Assembly: GCA_016721765.1 (NCBI GenBank)
Contig: JADKHO010000002.1
Span: 496,001 to 560,000 of the forward strand
DNA from: Bacteroidota bacterium
GTDB taxonomy: Bacteria; Bacteroidota; Bacteroidia; UBA4408
Length of the DNA stretch: 64,000 nucleotides
Direction: 5' to 3'
Shown: in pieces, positions 15,914 to 25,126 of the stretch
How the letters are laid out: the number at the start of each line of letters is the position of its first letter
How positions within the stretch are numbered: position 1 is the stretch's first letter
Program-made: the position numbers and the translations under genes
The notes under the pieces: generated by a model
Seen by the model: the letters and a program-made list of their open reading frames with translations, nothing else
What the model was told of the DNA's origin: nothing
Database searches by the model: none

Positions 15914-17275
15914 ATGAAAAAATTACTACCCTTACTTTGCCTTGCTTTGCTTTTACCTCTCTTTAGCTTTGCTCAATTTATTTCTTACTCGGCTCAATTC
16001 CAGCCTACCGGTATTGCTAACAGCGGTTTGGTTGTTGGATACGACGCGCAAGCAGGACCTTATAAGATATGGAATCCCGATAGTAATACTGTTGTTTCAA
16101 TAAACGGTTTAGCTCCCGGTATGGGAATTGGGAGTCAAGCACATTTTTCAGATAGCGGCGCATTTATTTCCGGAACAAGTTATGGCATAAAAGGGGCAGA
16201 AATGTCGCGTTACAACGTCGCTTCAAATCAATGGACTCCCATTGGAAGTCTAGGATTTACGGTGGATAGCACGGTGAGCGGTGGCTTTGGAATTTCAGGC
16301 AATGGGAATACGGTTGTTGGATTAACTTGGGCAGATACAGCCGGTGGTGCAGCATACGCGCATGCTGCAGCTTGGGATCAAACAGAAGGATTTATTGATT
16401 TAGGTAGCCTTCACGATAGCATTAAAAGAAGCACGCGCGCAAATGCAGCTAGTTTTGATGGCAGTGTAATTGTGGGTTGGCAGGACTATAATGGACCTTG
16501 GAAATCAGCCGTATGGCGAAAAAATCCATTAGGCGGATATTATCAAAATGAATACTTATTAATTGATACCAGCCTAAGCAACATGGATGAATTTAATCAG
16601 TTAGGCGAATGCAGCGTGGTTTCGGCTGATGGAAACTGGATTGGCGGATATGGCGATTATGCCAACGGTGGTCAACCCTGGATGTGGAGCCAAGCAACAG
16701 GTGTTATTAATTTAGGTACCCTCCCAAATGGGTCAACAGGATATGTGTCCGGAATAAACGATGATGGAAGTTTAGTGGTAGGTTGGTTTGATGGAATGTT
16801 TTTTGGAGATCCGCAAATCCCTTTTATTTGGACAGCAGCTAGCGGCTTGCAAGATTTAAACGTGTACATCAGTAGCACGCTCGGTTTGAATATTGCACCA
16901 AATTGGGTGAATGCAGCTACCGGACTATCTTCCAACGGAAATTACATCATAGGTTACGGACTGGATACCAGCAATTTTAGTTCATTCATTTATAGATTAG
17001 CCACACCTCTCACCTTAAATGTTAAAAATATTACTACCGAAGAAAAGGTTTCAATTTATCCTAACCCATTTCAAGCAGCTACTAACATTCAATTTACGAA
17101 ACCAGAATGGCACGAAGTAAAAGTATTGAATCTACTGGGTGAGGTGATGAAAGTAATAGAAAGTAGCAGTGCTAATCTAGTTCTTGAAAAGGAAGAATTA
17201 AAGTCTGGCGTATATTTTCTTCAGATTACTAACGCGGCTCAAGCGGTTGTAGTCAAAAAAATTATTGTGCATTAA
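15914..17275 (+). CDS. T9SS-exported HAF-repeat-like protein
   Basis: A 453-residue secreted protein. The signal peptide is residues 1-20 (cleavage after FSFAQ). The body carries repeated motifs such as IGSQAHFSDSGAFISGTSYG, GNGNTVVGLTW, ASFDGSVIVGWQDY and INDDGSLVVGWF, resembling HAF (extracellular) repeats that form a propeller-like fold. The C-terminal about 75 residues are a T9SS type A sorting domain: VSIYPNPFQAATNIQF, EVKVLNLLGEV and LKSGVYFLQITN, ending KKIIVH. It is therefore expected to pass the outer membrane through the Por machinery and remain at the surface. Function is unknown. A strong terminator follows immediately. Confidence 0.85.
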   Translation: MKKLLPLLCLALLLPLFSFAQFISYSAQFQPTGIANSGLVVGYDAQAGPYKIWNPDSNTVVSINGLAPGMGIGSQAHFSDSGAFISGTSYGIKGAEMSRYNVASNQWTPIGSLGFTVDSTVSGGFGISGNGNTVVGLTWADTAGGAAYAHAAAWDQTEGFIDLGSLHDSIKRSTRANAASFDGSVIVGWQDYNGPWKSAVWRKNPLGGYYQNEYLLIDTSLSNMDEFNQLGECSVVSADGNWIGGYGDYANGGQPWMWSQATGVINLGTLPNGSTGYVSGINDDGSLVVGWFDGMFFGDPQIPFIWTAASGLQDLNVYISSTLGLNIAPNWVNAATGLSSNGNYIIGYGLDTSNFSSFIYRLATPLTLNVKNITTEEKVSIYPNPFQAATNIQFTKPEWHEVKVLNLLGEVMKVIESSSANLVLEKEELKSGVYFLQITNAAQAVVVKKIIVH

Positions 17276-17282
17276 TTTCAAT

Positions 17283-17335
17283 TTTCTGATAAGGTGCTTT
17301 ATGAGAATGGTGCCTTATCAGAAATTTAATTTCCC
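17283..17335 (+). terminator. Rho-independent terminator after the HAF-repeat gene
   Basis: A perfect 12-bp stem, TTTCTGATAAGG (17283-17294) with CCTTATCAGAAA (17313-17324), encloses an 18-base loop. A T-rich tract follows. It starts eight bases after the stop codon. Confidence 0.8.
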
Positions 17336-17558
17336 TTTTAATTCCTCGGTTCTCCAAAAGAAAATTGCATTAATCTAGTAGCTAGGTAAAACGCAATTTT
17401 ATTGAAGCAATTTATTTTCAACAGAATTTAAAAAGCACCCTTCCGGTTTTCGACAAACTAATCGAAGCAAAAATTAATGTGTAATCTTGCTAAGATGGAT
17501 TTAGGAATGATGCTTTAAATTTAATCAACAAGCGCACGTTTTATTAAGCTCATTTATC

Positions 17559-17633
17559 ATGAACCTAAAGCAATTTCTTCTTTCACTCACAGCACTGCCA
17601 ATTTTATCAAATGCAATGAAACTAACTAATTAG
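17559..17633 (+). pseudogene. Truncated duplicate of the 5' end of the DODA dioxygenase gene
   Basis: This 25-codon frame reads MNLKQFLLSLTALPILSNAM and on to KLTN, then TAG. It is nearly identical to the start of the intact dioxygenase at 19223 (MNRKQFLLSLTALPILSNAM), differing by one amino acid over 24 codons, and the nucleotides match closely too. Similarity fades soon after the stop (near 17645). The 414-base gap between the two T9SS genes holds only this relic and two terminators. It is a partial tandem duplication or a scar of rearrangement that moved the T9SS gene between the copies. Confidence 0.85.
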
Positions 17634-17646
17634 TAAAAATTGCTTT

Positions 17647-17678
17647 AAATTGGCAACGATACACTGCCAATTTTTTTT
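17647..17678 (+). terminator. Rho-independent terminator downstream of the truncated duplicate
   Basis: A perfect 9-bp stem, AAATTGGCA (17647-17655) and TGCCAATTT (17665-17673), has a 9-base loop and a run of eight T (17671-17678). It lies only 12 bases before the next ATG. Confidence 0.8.
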
Positions 17679-17689
17679 AATTTTAGTGC

Positions 17690-19060
17690 ATGATTCGTTT
17701 TCTATTAAGTAGCCTTTCTTTTCTAATAATATCAATTTGCCCTGCTCAAAATGTTACATATGTTAAAACATATGGTAACTTTCAAAATGAAGTTGGTTCA
17801 AAAATAATAGAAGATTTTGACGGAAATTATGTGATAGCCGGAAAACGAAATGATACTTTGCTATTGCTCAAAACCGATAGTAGTGGAACCCAACTGTTAT
17901 TAAAAACATTTTCAATTGATTCAGTGGAGGTGTATGATATCATTCAAACTTATGACAGCGCCTACCTTATTCTTGGACGAAAAAACTACAAATGTTTTCT
18001 TCTAAAATCAGATAAAAACGGAAATATAGTATGGTTAAAAAATGAGACCTTTTTAAATAACTCCTATTCTTCCAAAGTTGTAGAAACTACCAATCATCAC
18101 TTATGGATAACAGGAAACAATCCGGCTAATTCTTTAATTAATTGTTGTTATGGCTATTTATGCGAATATACTGACAGCGGAAATTTAATTAACTTTTATA
18201 GTAGCCCTGCAGCTTTTGGTCGTGTTTATTATATAACAATGTTGGAAGACGGTAATTTTATAGTCCCCTTTTCCCAAATTCAAAATGGACCGCCTCATTT
18301 AGGTGTGTTTAAAATGAATACTACAACTTCTCAACAGCTTTGGTATAAATATAAACCCTTTGTGGCCGAGGGTGGAATAGCTGTTTTATCAAATGATAAG
18401 AATATAGTAATGCACGGATCTGAGGTTTCACCAGGGCGAAATTTATTGCTAAAAATGGATACTGCCGGCAATACAATTTGGAATAATGGCTTTGGATTCT
18501 TAAATAATAGCACAGCCAATCTATTTGCACAAAATTGTGATTCAGGTTTTATTATGTGTGGCCATGATCAGGCTTATCCGGAAAACTTAGTGAGCGATGT
18601 TTATATGGTGTTTATAAATTCTTTAGGTGATTCCATTTCTTCTAAATTTTTTAATTTCACTTCCGACACTGAAAGCAGAAGTATGATTAAAACAAAAAGC
18701 AATAATTATTTAATTACCGGCTTTTCAAAAAATAGCAACACAGGCGACAACGATATTTTACTTATTAAAACAGATTGCATGGGAAACATTTTGCATTCAA
18801 CCGAAGTTCGTAAAACATCCTTAAAAATATATCCTAATCCGGCTAACAGTTCAATCCTTATTTCTGCTGACGAAAACCCAATAAAGTACCTGAAAATAAT
18901 TGATTATAAAGGATCCGAACAAAACATTTACTTAAAAAGCAACGAACAAAATCAAACCCAAATTACTATAAGTACAGCACATTTACCAAGCGGCATTTAC
19001 TTTTTAAAATTATTCCTTAAGGATACCGTTTTAATGCAAAAGTTAGTTGTTATGCATTAG
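17690..19060 (+). CDS. T9SS-exported repeat protein (WD/delta-60-like repeats)
   Basis: A 456-residue secreted protein with signal peptide 1-19 (cleavage after CPAQ). The body has repeated motifs of the type DGNYVIAGKRND, LLLLKTDSSGTQ, YLILGRKNYKCFLLKSDKNG and YLITGFSKNSNTGDNDILL, each near 45-50 residues, as in delta-60/propeller surface proteins. The C-terminal T9SS type A sorting domain contains LKIYPNPANSSILIS, YLKIIDYKGSE and HLPSGIYFLKLF. It is a paralogue in architecture of the frameshifted gene at 25127. Function is unknown. Confidence 0.85.
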   Translation: MIRFLLSSLSFLIISICPAQNVTYVKTYGNFQNEVGSKIIEDFDGNYVIAGKRNDTLLLLKTDSSGTQLLLKTFSIDSVEVYDIIQTYDSAYLILGRKNYKCFLLKSDKNGNIVWLKNETFLNNSYSSKVVETTNHHLWITGNNPANSLINCCYGYLCEYTDSGNLINFYSSPAAFGRVYYITMLEDGNFIVPFSQIQNGPPHLGVFKMNTTTSQQLWYKYKPFVAEGGIAVLSNDKNIVMHGSEVSPGRNLLLKMDTAGNTIWNNGFGFLNNSTANLFAQNCDSGFIMCGHDQAYPENLVSDVYMVFINSLGDSISSKFFNFTSDTESRSMIKTKSNNYLITGFSKNSNTGDNDILLIKTDCMGNILHSTEVRKTSLKIYPNPANSSILISADENPIKYLKIIDYKGSEQNIYLKSNEQNQTQITISTAHLPSGIYFLKLFLKDTVLMQKLVVMH

Positions 19061-19222
19061 TCATTTCCCATTTCTTGTTTTATTATTTTAAAATGAACTA
19101 ATTTTATCCTTGTGATTAAAGTGCTTTAGTTACAAGCTTGAAAAGTTTACCTTCGCTTATTCCAATAATTGGCTTATACATAAGCACGATAATTTTTGAA
19201 ATCCCATTCCGTAAAATTTAAC

Positions 19223-20107
19223 ATGAACCGAAAGCAATTTCTACTTTCACTTACAGCACTGCCCATTTTATCAAATGCAATGAAACTAACTAATTTAGAA
19301 AAAATCGCTGCACCTTTAAGTAATACCGATAAAATGCCGGTGTTGTTTCTTGGACATGGAAGTCCAATGAACGCTATTGAAGAAAATGAATTTGTTGCCG
19401 GCTTCAGAAACGTCGGCAAATCAATTCCAAAACCCAATGCCATTTTATGTGTATCGGCACATTGGGAAACCAAAGGAACCTTTGTTACCGCCATGAAAAA
19501 CCCTCCTACCATTCATGATTTTGGCGGCTTTCCCAAAGCTTTATTCGATGTGCAATATCCTGCTCCCGGCAGTCCACAACTCGCCGCCGAAACAAAAGCA
19601 CTGGTGAAAAAAACAGAAATCGGATTGGACGAAAAATGGGGATTAGACCATGGCGCTTGGAGTGTAATCACGCATTTATATCCCAATGCGGATATTCCGG
19701 TTATTCAATTAAGCCTTGATTATAATCAAACACCGCAATACCACTACGATTTAGCGAAAGAGCTTTCTGCTTTACGCAAAAAAGGTGTGTTAATTATTGG
19801 AAGTGGTAACATGGTGCACAACCTCGGCATGGTAGCCTGGGATAAATTAAATACCGATGCTTATGGCTATGATTGGGCGCTTGAAGCAAGCGATAAAATG
19901 AAAAAATTTATTCTCAGCAGCGATCACAAATCACTTATCAATTTCCGAAATCAAGGCAGGTCTTTTGATTTGTCAATCCCTACTCCTGAACATTATCTCC
20001 CTTTGCTGTACACCTTGGCATTAAAGGATGAGAAGGATGAAATTTCATTATTCAACGATAAAGCCATTGCCGGCTCACTCACTATGACATCTGTAAAAAT
20101 AGCCTAA
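19223..20107 (+). CDS. ygiD: 4,5-DOPA dioxygenase extradiol-like protein (YgiD/LigB family)
   Basis: A 294-residue class III extradiol dioxygenase homologue. Expected metal and second-sphere residues appear in FLGHGSPMNAIE, CVSAHWETKG, IHDFGGFP, WGLDHGAWSVITHLYP and the C-terminal PEHYLPLLYTLA. The first 25 residues (MNRKQFLLSLTALPILSNAM) resemble a Tat-like or ordinary export leader found on many Bacteroidota homologues. A frame extends to a TTG at 19196, but the duplicated copy at 17559 begins at the equivalent of the ATG at 19223, which supports this start. Its stop overlaps the next start by one base (TAATG), so the pair is coupled. Natural substrate is unknown. Confidence 0.88.
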   Translation: MNRKQFLLSLTALPILSNAMKLTNLEKIAAPLSNTDKMPVLFLGHGSPMNAIEENEFVAGFRNVGKSIPKPNAILCVSAHWETKGTFVTAMKNPPTIHDFGGFPKALFDVQYPAPGSPQLAAETKALVKKTEIGLDEKWGLDHGAWSVITHLYPNADIPVIQLSLDYNQTPQYHYDLAKELSALRKKGVLIIGSGNMVHNLGMVAWDKLNTDAYGYDWALEASDKMKKFILSSDHKSLINFRNQGRSFDLSIPTPEHYLPLLYTLALKDEKDEISLFNDKAIAGSLTMTSVKIA

Positions 20108-20826
20108 TGACCTTTCAAAAATTCGTAATTTCATTTTTAATTTTGTGCTTCATGAGCTTAACACTTTCGGCACAAGAATCGGCTGCCACCAATTTATTTT
20201 ATTTAGAGCGGGCACCGAAAGTCAAAACTGAAAATCCACCCCTCTTAATTTTACTACATGGTATTGGTAGCAATGAAGCGGATTTATTTTCCTTTGCAGA
20301 TAAATTGCCCGATAATTTTCTGATTGTTTCTGTACGCGCACCTTACACCTTGGGACAAGGAAGTTACGCATGGTATCAAATGGAGTTTAATGGTGGAACG
20401 CCTACAATTAATGTGGAACAGGAAATGAAAAGCAGAACGCTTTTGTTAAAATTTTTAGATGAATTAAAACTCAAATTAAAATTCGATTCCCAAAAAATTT
20501 ACCTCTGCGGATTTAGTCAAGGTGCGATCATGTCCTATAGCTTAGGGCTCACTCATCCCGAGCGTATTCATGCCATTGCTTTAATGAGTGGCAGAATACT
20601 CGATGAAATAAAACCCCAAATCGCGACAAAAGAAAAATTAAAATCCTTAAAAATTTTTATTTCTCACGGCACTGAAGACCCTACTTTGAATATTGCTTAT
20701 GCCAGAAGTGCAATGAAATATCTAACTGAATTAGGCATACATCCAAGCTATAAGGAATATCCCGAAAGGCATACTATATCCGCCCAAATGCTTGCTGATT
20801 TAATTGCCTGGTTAAAGCAAAATTAG
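20107..20826 (+). CDS. Exported alpha/beta hydrolase, carboxylesterase/phospholipase-like
   Basis: A 239-residue serine hydrolase with signal peptide 1-22 (cleavage after LTLSAQ). The alpha/beta core shows the oxyanion segment LLHGIGSNEADL, the nucleophile elbow CGFSQGAIMS (Ser137), the acid in SHGTEDPTL (Asp191) and the His in YPERHTIS (His222). It resembles the short carboxylesterase and phospholipase YtpA/Abhydrolase_2 group. It is translationally coupled to the dioxygenase by a TAATG overlap, so the two may act on the same aromatic ester or lactone, but this is inference. Confidence 0.85.
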   Translation: MTFQKFVISFLILCFMSLTLSAQESAATNLFYLERAPKVKTENPPLLILLHGIGSNEADLFSFADKLPDNFLIVSVRAPYTLGQGSYAWYQMEFNGGTPTINVEQEMKSRTLLLKFLDELKLKLKFDSQKIYLCGFSQGAIMSYSLGLTHPERIHAIALMSGRILDEIKPQIATKEKLKSLKIFISHGTEDPTLNIAYARSAMKYLTELGIHPSYKEYPERHTISAQMLADLIAWLKQN

Positions 20827-20898
20827 TAAGTCAATGACAACTCAAAGGCAATTCAAAAAGCTATCAACTCAATCATTCATTTAAAATTCTACTGAATA

Positions 20899-21291
20899 AT
20901 GGCTGAATTAAAAACAAAAAAAACGGAAAGCAGTGTAAACGATTTCTTGCTTAAAATTGAGGAATCGACTAAACAAAAGGACGCTTTTTCATTAGTAGCA
21001 CTCATGGAAAAAGCTACCAAAGCCAAGGCTAAAATGTGGGGCCCGGCCATCATTGGCTTTGGTGATAAACGCATAAAATATGAAAATGGACGTGAACTCG
21101 ATTGGTTCATCATGGGTTTCTCACCACGCAAACAAAATTTTGCATTGTATATCAGCGGAGCAGTAGATAAGCAACAAGCACTTTTAAAAAAATTAGGCAA
21201 ACACAAAACCGGTAAAGGTTGTTTGTACCTCACTAAACTGGAAGAAGTGGATTTAACTGTTTTGAAAGAAATTATTCAAAAAGGTATTTGA
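20899..21291 (+). CDS. DUF1801 domain protein (paralogue 2)
   Basis: A 130-residue protein clearly homologous to the product at 13453. Shared segments are SSVNDFLLKI, IIGFGDKRIKY, DWFIMGFSPRKQNFALYI and LGKHKTGKGCLYLTKLEEVD. The two copies lie about 7 kb apart with unrelated genes between, so they reflect an old duplication. The role of the family is not well established. Confidence 0.82.
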   Translation: MAELKTKKTESSVNDFLLKIEESTKQKDAFSLVALMEKATKAKAKMWGPAIIGFGDKRIKYENGRELDWFIMGFSPRKQNFALYISGAVDKQQALLKKLGKHKTGKGCLYLTKLEEVDLTVLKEIIQKGI

Positions 21292-21413
21292 TTAAATGCA
21301 ATTCGTTTAAAGTGTTTAAGATTTAATAAAGACTAAAAGCACTTTCCTGTTTCGGAATGCAAATTTACATTCCTGTTTCTGTGCTGATTTACGCTTATAA
21401 TAAAGAATAAAAA

Positions 21414-21443
21414 AGCTCACATCACCAAACGGTAATGTGAGCT
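21414..21443 (-). terminator. Strong hairpin with leftward terminator polarity
   Basis: AGCTCACAT (21414-21422) pairs with ATGTGAGCT (21435-21443), with an inner ACC/GGT and an AAAC loop. Only when read on the minus strand does a T run follow (from the A tract at 21408-21414). No minus-strand gene lies immediately to its right. The 441-base gap 21292-21732 otherwise contains no open frame I can support. It may serve an unannotated leftward transcript or act bidirectionally. Confidence 0.55.
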
Positions 21444-21732
21444 GGGGGATTTGTTTTCCTTATTAAAATTACGATATCTACATCGTGAATTCAAGTAGTG
21501 AGGGTTTATTTCGTTGGAATTTTCCGCTGTAATGATTTCCCCTAAACAAATTATTATGAAAAAAGCTAATACACAAAACTAGCTTGCCTTTTACCCAAAA
21601 ACATTATACAATTTCGTTAATTGCTTACATAATTTTCACTCTTATGTATCCGCAATTTCCACTACAATCGCAATTTAGTTAAACGCTATTCCTAAAAAAG
21701 AAATATATTCGCTTACCTAAATTATTTTAAAC

Positions 21733-23217
21733 ATGCAGGAAACTCAAAGCCTAGAAGCTATCCAAACCTTTAGCGGTAAATATCCCAAACAACTTTGGTA
21801 TTTGTTTTTTAGTGAAATGTGGGAACGCTTTTGCTTTTACGGGATGCGCGGCATGCTCACCGTTTTTATGGTTACCCAATTGATGATGAAAGACGATGTG
21901 GCTAATTTGCAATATGGCGCCACACAAGCTTTCGTTTATGCCTTTACTTTTATTGGTGGTTTGTTTGCCGATAAGATTTTAGGCTTTCGCAAATCACTTT
22001 TCTGGGGAGGAATTTTAATGATTGTAGGAAGCTGTATACTGGCCTTTAATCCGCACGAGTTCTTCTTTTTAGGAATTAGTTTCTCCATTATCGGTACCGG
22101 TTTTTTTAAACCCAATATTTCCACCATGGTAGGTTCGCTTTACAAAACAAACGACAGTCGCAGAGATGCGGGCTTTTCGCTTTTTTATGCCGGCATAAAT
22201 GTGGGCGCGCTCTTAGGCGGATATGCCTGCATCACCATCGCAAAAAACTACTCTTGGAATTTAGCTTTTGGTTTGGCTGCAATTGTTATGACCATCAGTT
22301 TGCTCACCTTTGTTTTTACCCAACGCAGTTTAGGTCCTATTGGTTTATCTCCTTTACAGGCAGATGCAAACGGGAAGACAAAAAAATGGTATGAGTATGC
22401 CACTTACATTGGCTCGCTGCTTATCATTCCCATCATTATGAAAATGGTAGCCAAGACCGAATACACCGATTATTTTATGTACACCATCGGACCTTGCACA
22501 CTCATTTATATTTTTTACGAAATGTCAAAATTTTCGCAGGCCGAACGTAAAAAACTTTTGGCAGCACTTGTATTCATTATTTTCTCGATTTTGTTTTGGG
22601 CCTTTTTTGAACAAAGCGGCGGCTCACTGAGCTTGTTTGCTGCCGGCAATTTAAACGATACGGTGTTGGGAATTAAACTCGATCCGAATGGAGTAAACAA
22701 TGCCGCCAATTCCTTATTCGTAATCATTTTTGCTCCAATTCTTGGTTTGCTTTGGGTATGGATGAGCAAGCGCAACAGCGAACCCAATACGGTAGTGAAA
22801 TTTGGATTTGGTTTTTTATTTTTAGCACTCGCTTTCTATGTTTTTTATGCCACCCGTTTCTTTGCAAATGAGCAAGGAATAACTTCTTTGGATGTATTCA
22901 CACTTGCATATTTTGTTATCACTTTCGGTGAGTTGTGTCTTTCACCCATCGGCTTATCCATAATGACCAAGCTTTCGCCCAAACCTTTGCAGGGGGTAAT
23001 GATGGGCATGTGGTTTTTAGCTAGCGCTTACGGACAATATGTGGCCGGTATTTTAGGTGCAGGAATGAGTGTAGTAAAAGAAAATGCCACCAGCACCGAA
23101 AAACTCATTGCCTATACAGACGGTTACAAGCAACTGGCGATTTATGCATTAGTTGCAGGCATTGTGATGATTGTAATTTCGCCTTTGGTGAAAAAATTAA
23201 TGCAGGAGGTAAAATAA
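21733..23217 (+). CDS. POT-family proton-dependent peptide transporter (MFS)
   Basis: A 494-residue inner-membrane symporter importing di- and tripeptides with protons. The ExxERF motif is in SEMWERFCFYGMRGMLTVF (helix 1). Other family features are FTFIGGLFADKILGFRKS, GTGFFKPNISTMVGSLY (PTR2 signature) and FFEQSGGSLSLF. The 12-plus hydrophobic segments and late FGELCLSPIGLSIMTKLSP match bacterial DtpT-like proteins. A second family member is at 54123-55760. A near-consensus -7 box TATATTCG precedes it. Confidence 0.93.
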   Translation: MQETQSLEAIQTFSGKYPKQLWYLFFSEMWERFCFYGMRGMLTVFMVTQLMMKDDVANLQYGATQAFVYAFTFIGGLFADKILGFRKSLFWGGILMIVGSCILAFNPHEFFFLGISFSIIGTGFFKPNISTMVGSLYKTNDSRRDAGFSLFYAGINVGALLGGYACITIAKNYSWNLAFGLAAIVMTISLLTFVFTQRSLGPIGLSPLQADANGKTKKWYEYATYIGSLLIIPIIMKMVAKTEYTDYFMYTIGPCTLIYIFYEMSKFSQAERKKLLAALVFIIFSILFWAFFEQSGGSLSLFAAGNLNDTVLGIKLDPNGVNNAANSLFVIIFAPILGLLWVWMSKRNSEPNTVVKFGFGFLFLALAFYVFYATRFFANEQGITSLDVFTLAYFVITFGELCLSPIGLSIMTKLSPKPLQGVMMGMWFLASAYGQYVAGILGAGMSVVKENATSTEKLIAYTDGYKQLAIYALVAGIVMIVISPLVKKLMQEVK

Positions 23218-23233
23218 CACGAGCTGTTTATTT

Positions 23234-23593
23234 TTAATATTGACCAGTTGAAAGCATTACCAATGTGCAGGCCTCAATTGTTTCAATGCCTTTGCTTTCG
23301 GCTAATTTTTCAAGTTCAGGATTCTCCGTTCCCGGATTAAAGATGATTCGTTTGGGCTTTAAACCCAATATATAATCGAAATAGGCTTCTTGATTCTTGG
23401 GATTTAAATAAAGCGTTACCGTATCAATATCTTTTATTTCTTGCGGACTTGTTTCGATTGTTTTACCCAGCAGCTCCTCTTTCTTTTTACCCAACAACTC
23501 AATTTCATGGCCATGCGACACCAATTTATTGGCAGCTAAAAAAGAATAGCGTTCCCGATTTGTAGAAGCACCTAAAACAAGTGTTTTTTTCAT
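23234..23593 (-). CDS. CoA-binding domain protein (YccU-like)
   Basis: A 119-residue single Rossmann domain with the CoA-binding fold seen in succinyl-CoA ligase alpha and YccU. Visible motifs are KTLVLGASTNRERYSF at the N-terminus, DTVTLYLNPKNQEAYFDYIL, IIFNPGTENPELEKLAE and EACTLVML. It is convergent with the peptide transporter (16-base gap). Family members bind CoA in structures, but the physiological role is unknown. Confidence 0.87.
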   Translation of the reverse strand: MKKTLVLGASTNRERYSFLAANKLVSHGHEIELLGKKKEELLGKTIETSPQEIKDIDTVTLYLNPKNQEAYFDYILGLKPKRIIFNPGTENPELEKLAESKGIETIEACTLVMLSTGQY

Positions 23594-23718
23594 TTTGCCT
23601 TTAAAAGATTGATCGTATAAAGTTACGGGAATTAAATTAATACTTGCTCAAAATAACTTATGTCTCAACTGACAAACTACATCTTAAAAACATAAATTTG
23701 TTGCAAATAAAAAGTAAC

Positions 23719-24701
23719 ATGGATAAACGGTTTACGGACATAATTCTTCTTATTAAGCAATCTCGCACTAATGCGATAAGAGCCATAAACGCTGACTTAA
23801 TTAACCTCTATTGGAACATTGGGAAATATATCAAAAATAAAATCGACCAATCGGAATGGGGAGATTCAGTTGTTTCCGAATTGGCCAAATACATACAGAA
23901 AAATGAACCCGAAATTAAAGGTTTCTCCGACAAAAATATATGGCGTATGAAACAGTTTTCGAAACCTACAAAGATTTTCCAAAACTCTCAACACTTTTGA
24001 GAGAAATTAGCTGGTCACATAATTTGGCGATATTTTCAAGATGTAAGATGGCTGAAGAAAGAGAGTTCTACTTAAAACTTGCTAAACAGGAAAATTATAG
24101 TTTTCGGGAACTTGACCGACAGATTTCTGCAAGCCTTTTCGAACGGACAATGATAGGAAATTCCAAACTCTCAACAGGGTTGAGAGAAAGTGACAATAAA
24201 CTAACAAACACATTTAAAGACAGTTATGTATTTGAATTTTTGAACTTACAAGAACTACATAGTGAAAACGAGTTACAACGTGGACTTATAGGCCAAATGA
24301 AGAACTTTATACTTGAACTTGGAAAAGATTTCTTGTTTATTGGAGAAGAATTCAAATTGCTGGTCGGTAACAACGATTTTTATATTGACCTGCTCTTTTA
24401 CCATCGCGGGCTACAATGTTTAGTTGCATTTGAACTCAAAGCAGACAAGTTTAAGCCAGAGCATTTAGGACAACTAAACTTTTACTTAGAGGCCTTAGAC
24501 CGTGATACAAAGAAGCCAAACGAAAACCCAAGTATTGGAGTTTTGTTGTGTAAGGATAAGGACAGCGAAGTTGTTGAATATGCTTTAAGCAGAAGCCTCT
24601 CTCCTACAATGGTTGCGGAATATAAAACTCAATTACCAGACAAGAAATTTTTACAACAAAAACTACACGAGTTATTTGACAAAGAAAAAGACAAGAAATA
24701 A
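23719..24701 (+). pseudogene. DUF1016/YhcG-type PDDEXK nuclease, frameshifted
   Basis: Two overlapping frames form one YhcG-like protein of about 327 residues. The N-terminal DUF1016_N winged-helix part (MDKRFTDIILLIKQSRTNA to SDKNIWRMKQF) is in one frame. The C-terminal part (ETYKDFPKLSTLLREISWSH onward) is in another and carries the nuclease core YIDLLFYHRGL and VAFELKAD. One T is missing from the run at 23955-23958; restoring it joins RMKQF to FETYKDF. Family members are often linked to restriction-modification or defence loci, but none is here. It could be a sequencing error or real decay; nearby relics slightly favour real decay. Confidence 0.8.
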
Positions 24702-24844
24702 ATCCACAATTCTTAACAAGATTTATCTTATTGACTTTTGCATATATATATTCGATAAGGATTCATATGAATGGATTTTTATTAAATTTAATCCAAATCA
24801 GGTCGAACGCTTCATTTGCCAATATAAGACTCCTTAATTGAACC

Positions 24845-25066
24845 ATGATACTTAATTTGATTTACAAATTCACATTCATTATTTCCTTATTTTATTCTTG
24901 TGCTTCATTAGCACAATAATCACCTTTTATTAATTGGTCCGACAAGCAATCAAATAGTATTGGAAAATTAATCGATAAGGATAGGTCTGGAAATATTATT
25001 ATACTTGGAAGTACTGATTTTGATGGGGGTTGGAGACTATTATCCTATAAAAACTATAAAATATGA
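24845..25066 (+). pseudogene. Relic of a secreted T9SS-type protein (leader plus first repeat, internal stop)
   Basis: An ATG at 24845 starts a convincing signal peptide (LIYKFTFIISLFYSCASLAQ) that meets TAA at 24917. Beyond the stop the same frame continues INWSDKQSNSIGKLIDKDRS and NIIILGSTDFDGGWRLLSY, which resembles the first repeat of the delta-60-like T9SS proteins, until a second stop at 25064. The body and sorting tail are absent. The rest of the gap 24702-25126 contains nothing I can support. Confidence 0.65.
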
Positions 25067-25126
25067 TTAAAACGGTAATATTTTTTGACAACAAGTTTAC
25101 CTGGATTCAGTGTCTTTATTTGTATT

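Noticed and set aside
23940..24701. The second DUF1016 frame as a separate gene with its own start (ATG at 23940-23950 region)
   Set aside because: Its first residues derive from the wrong frame across the indel; homology to the family begins only after the break.
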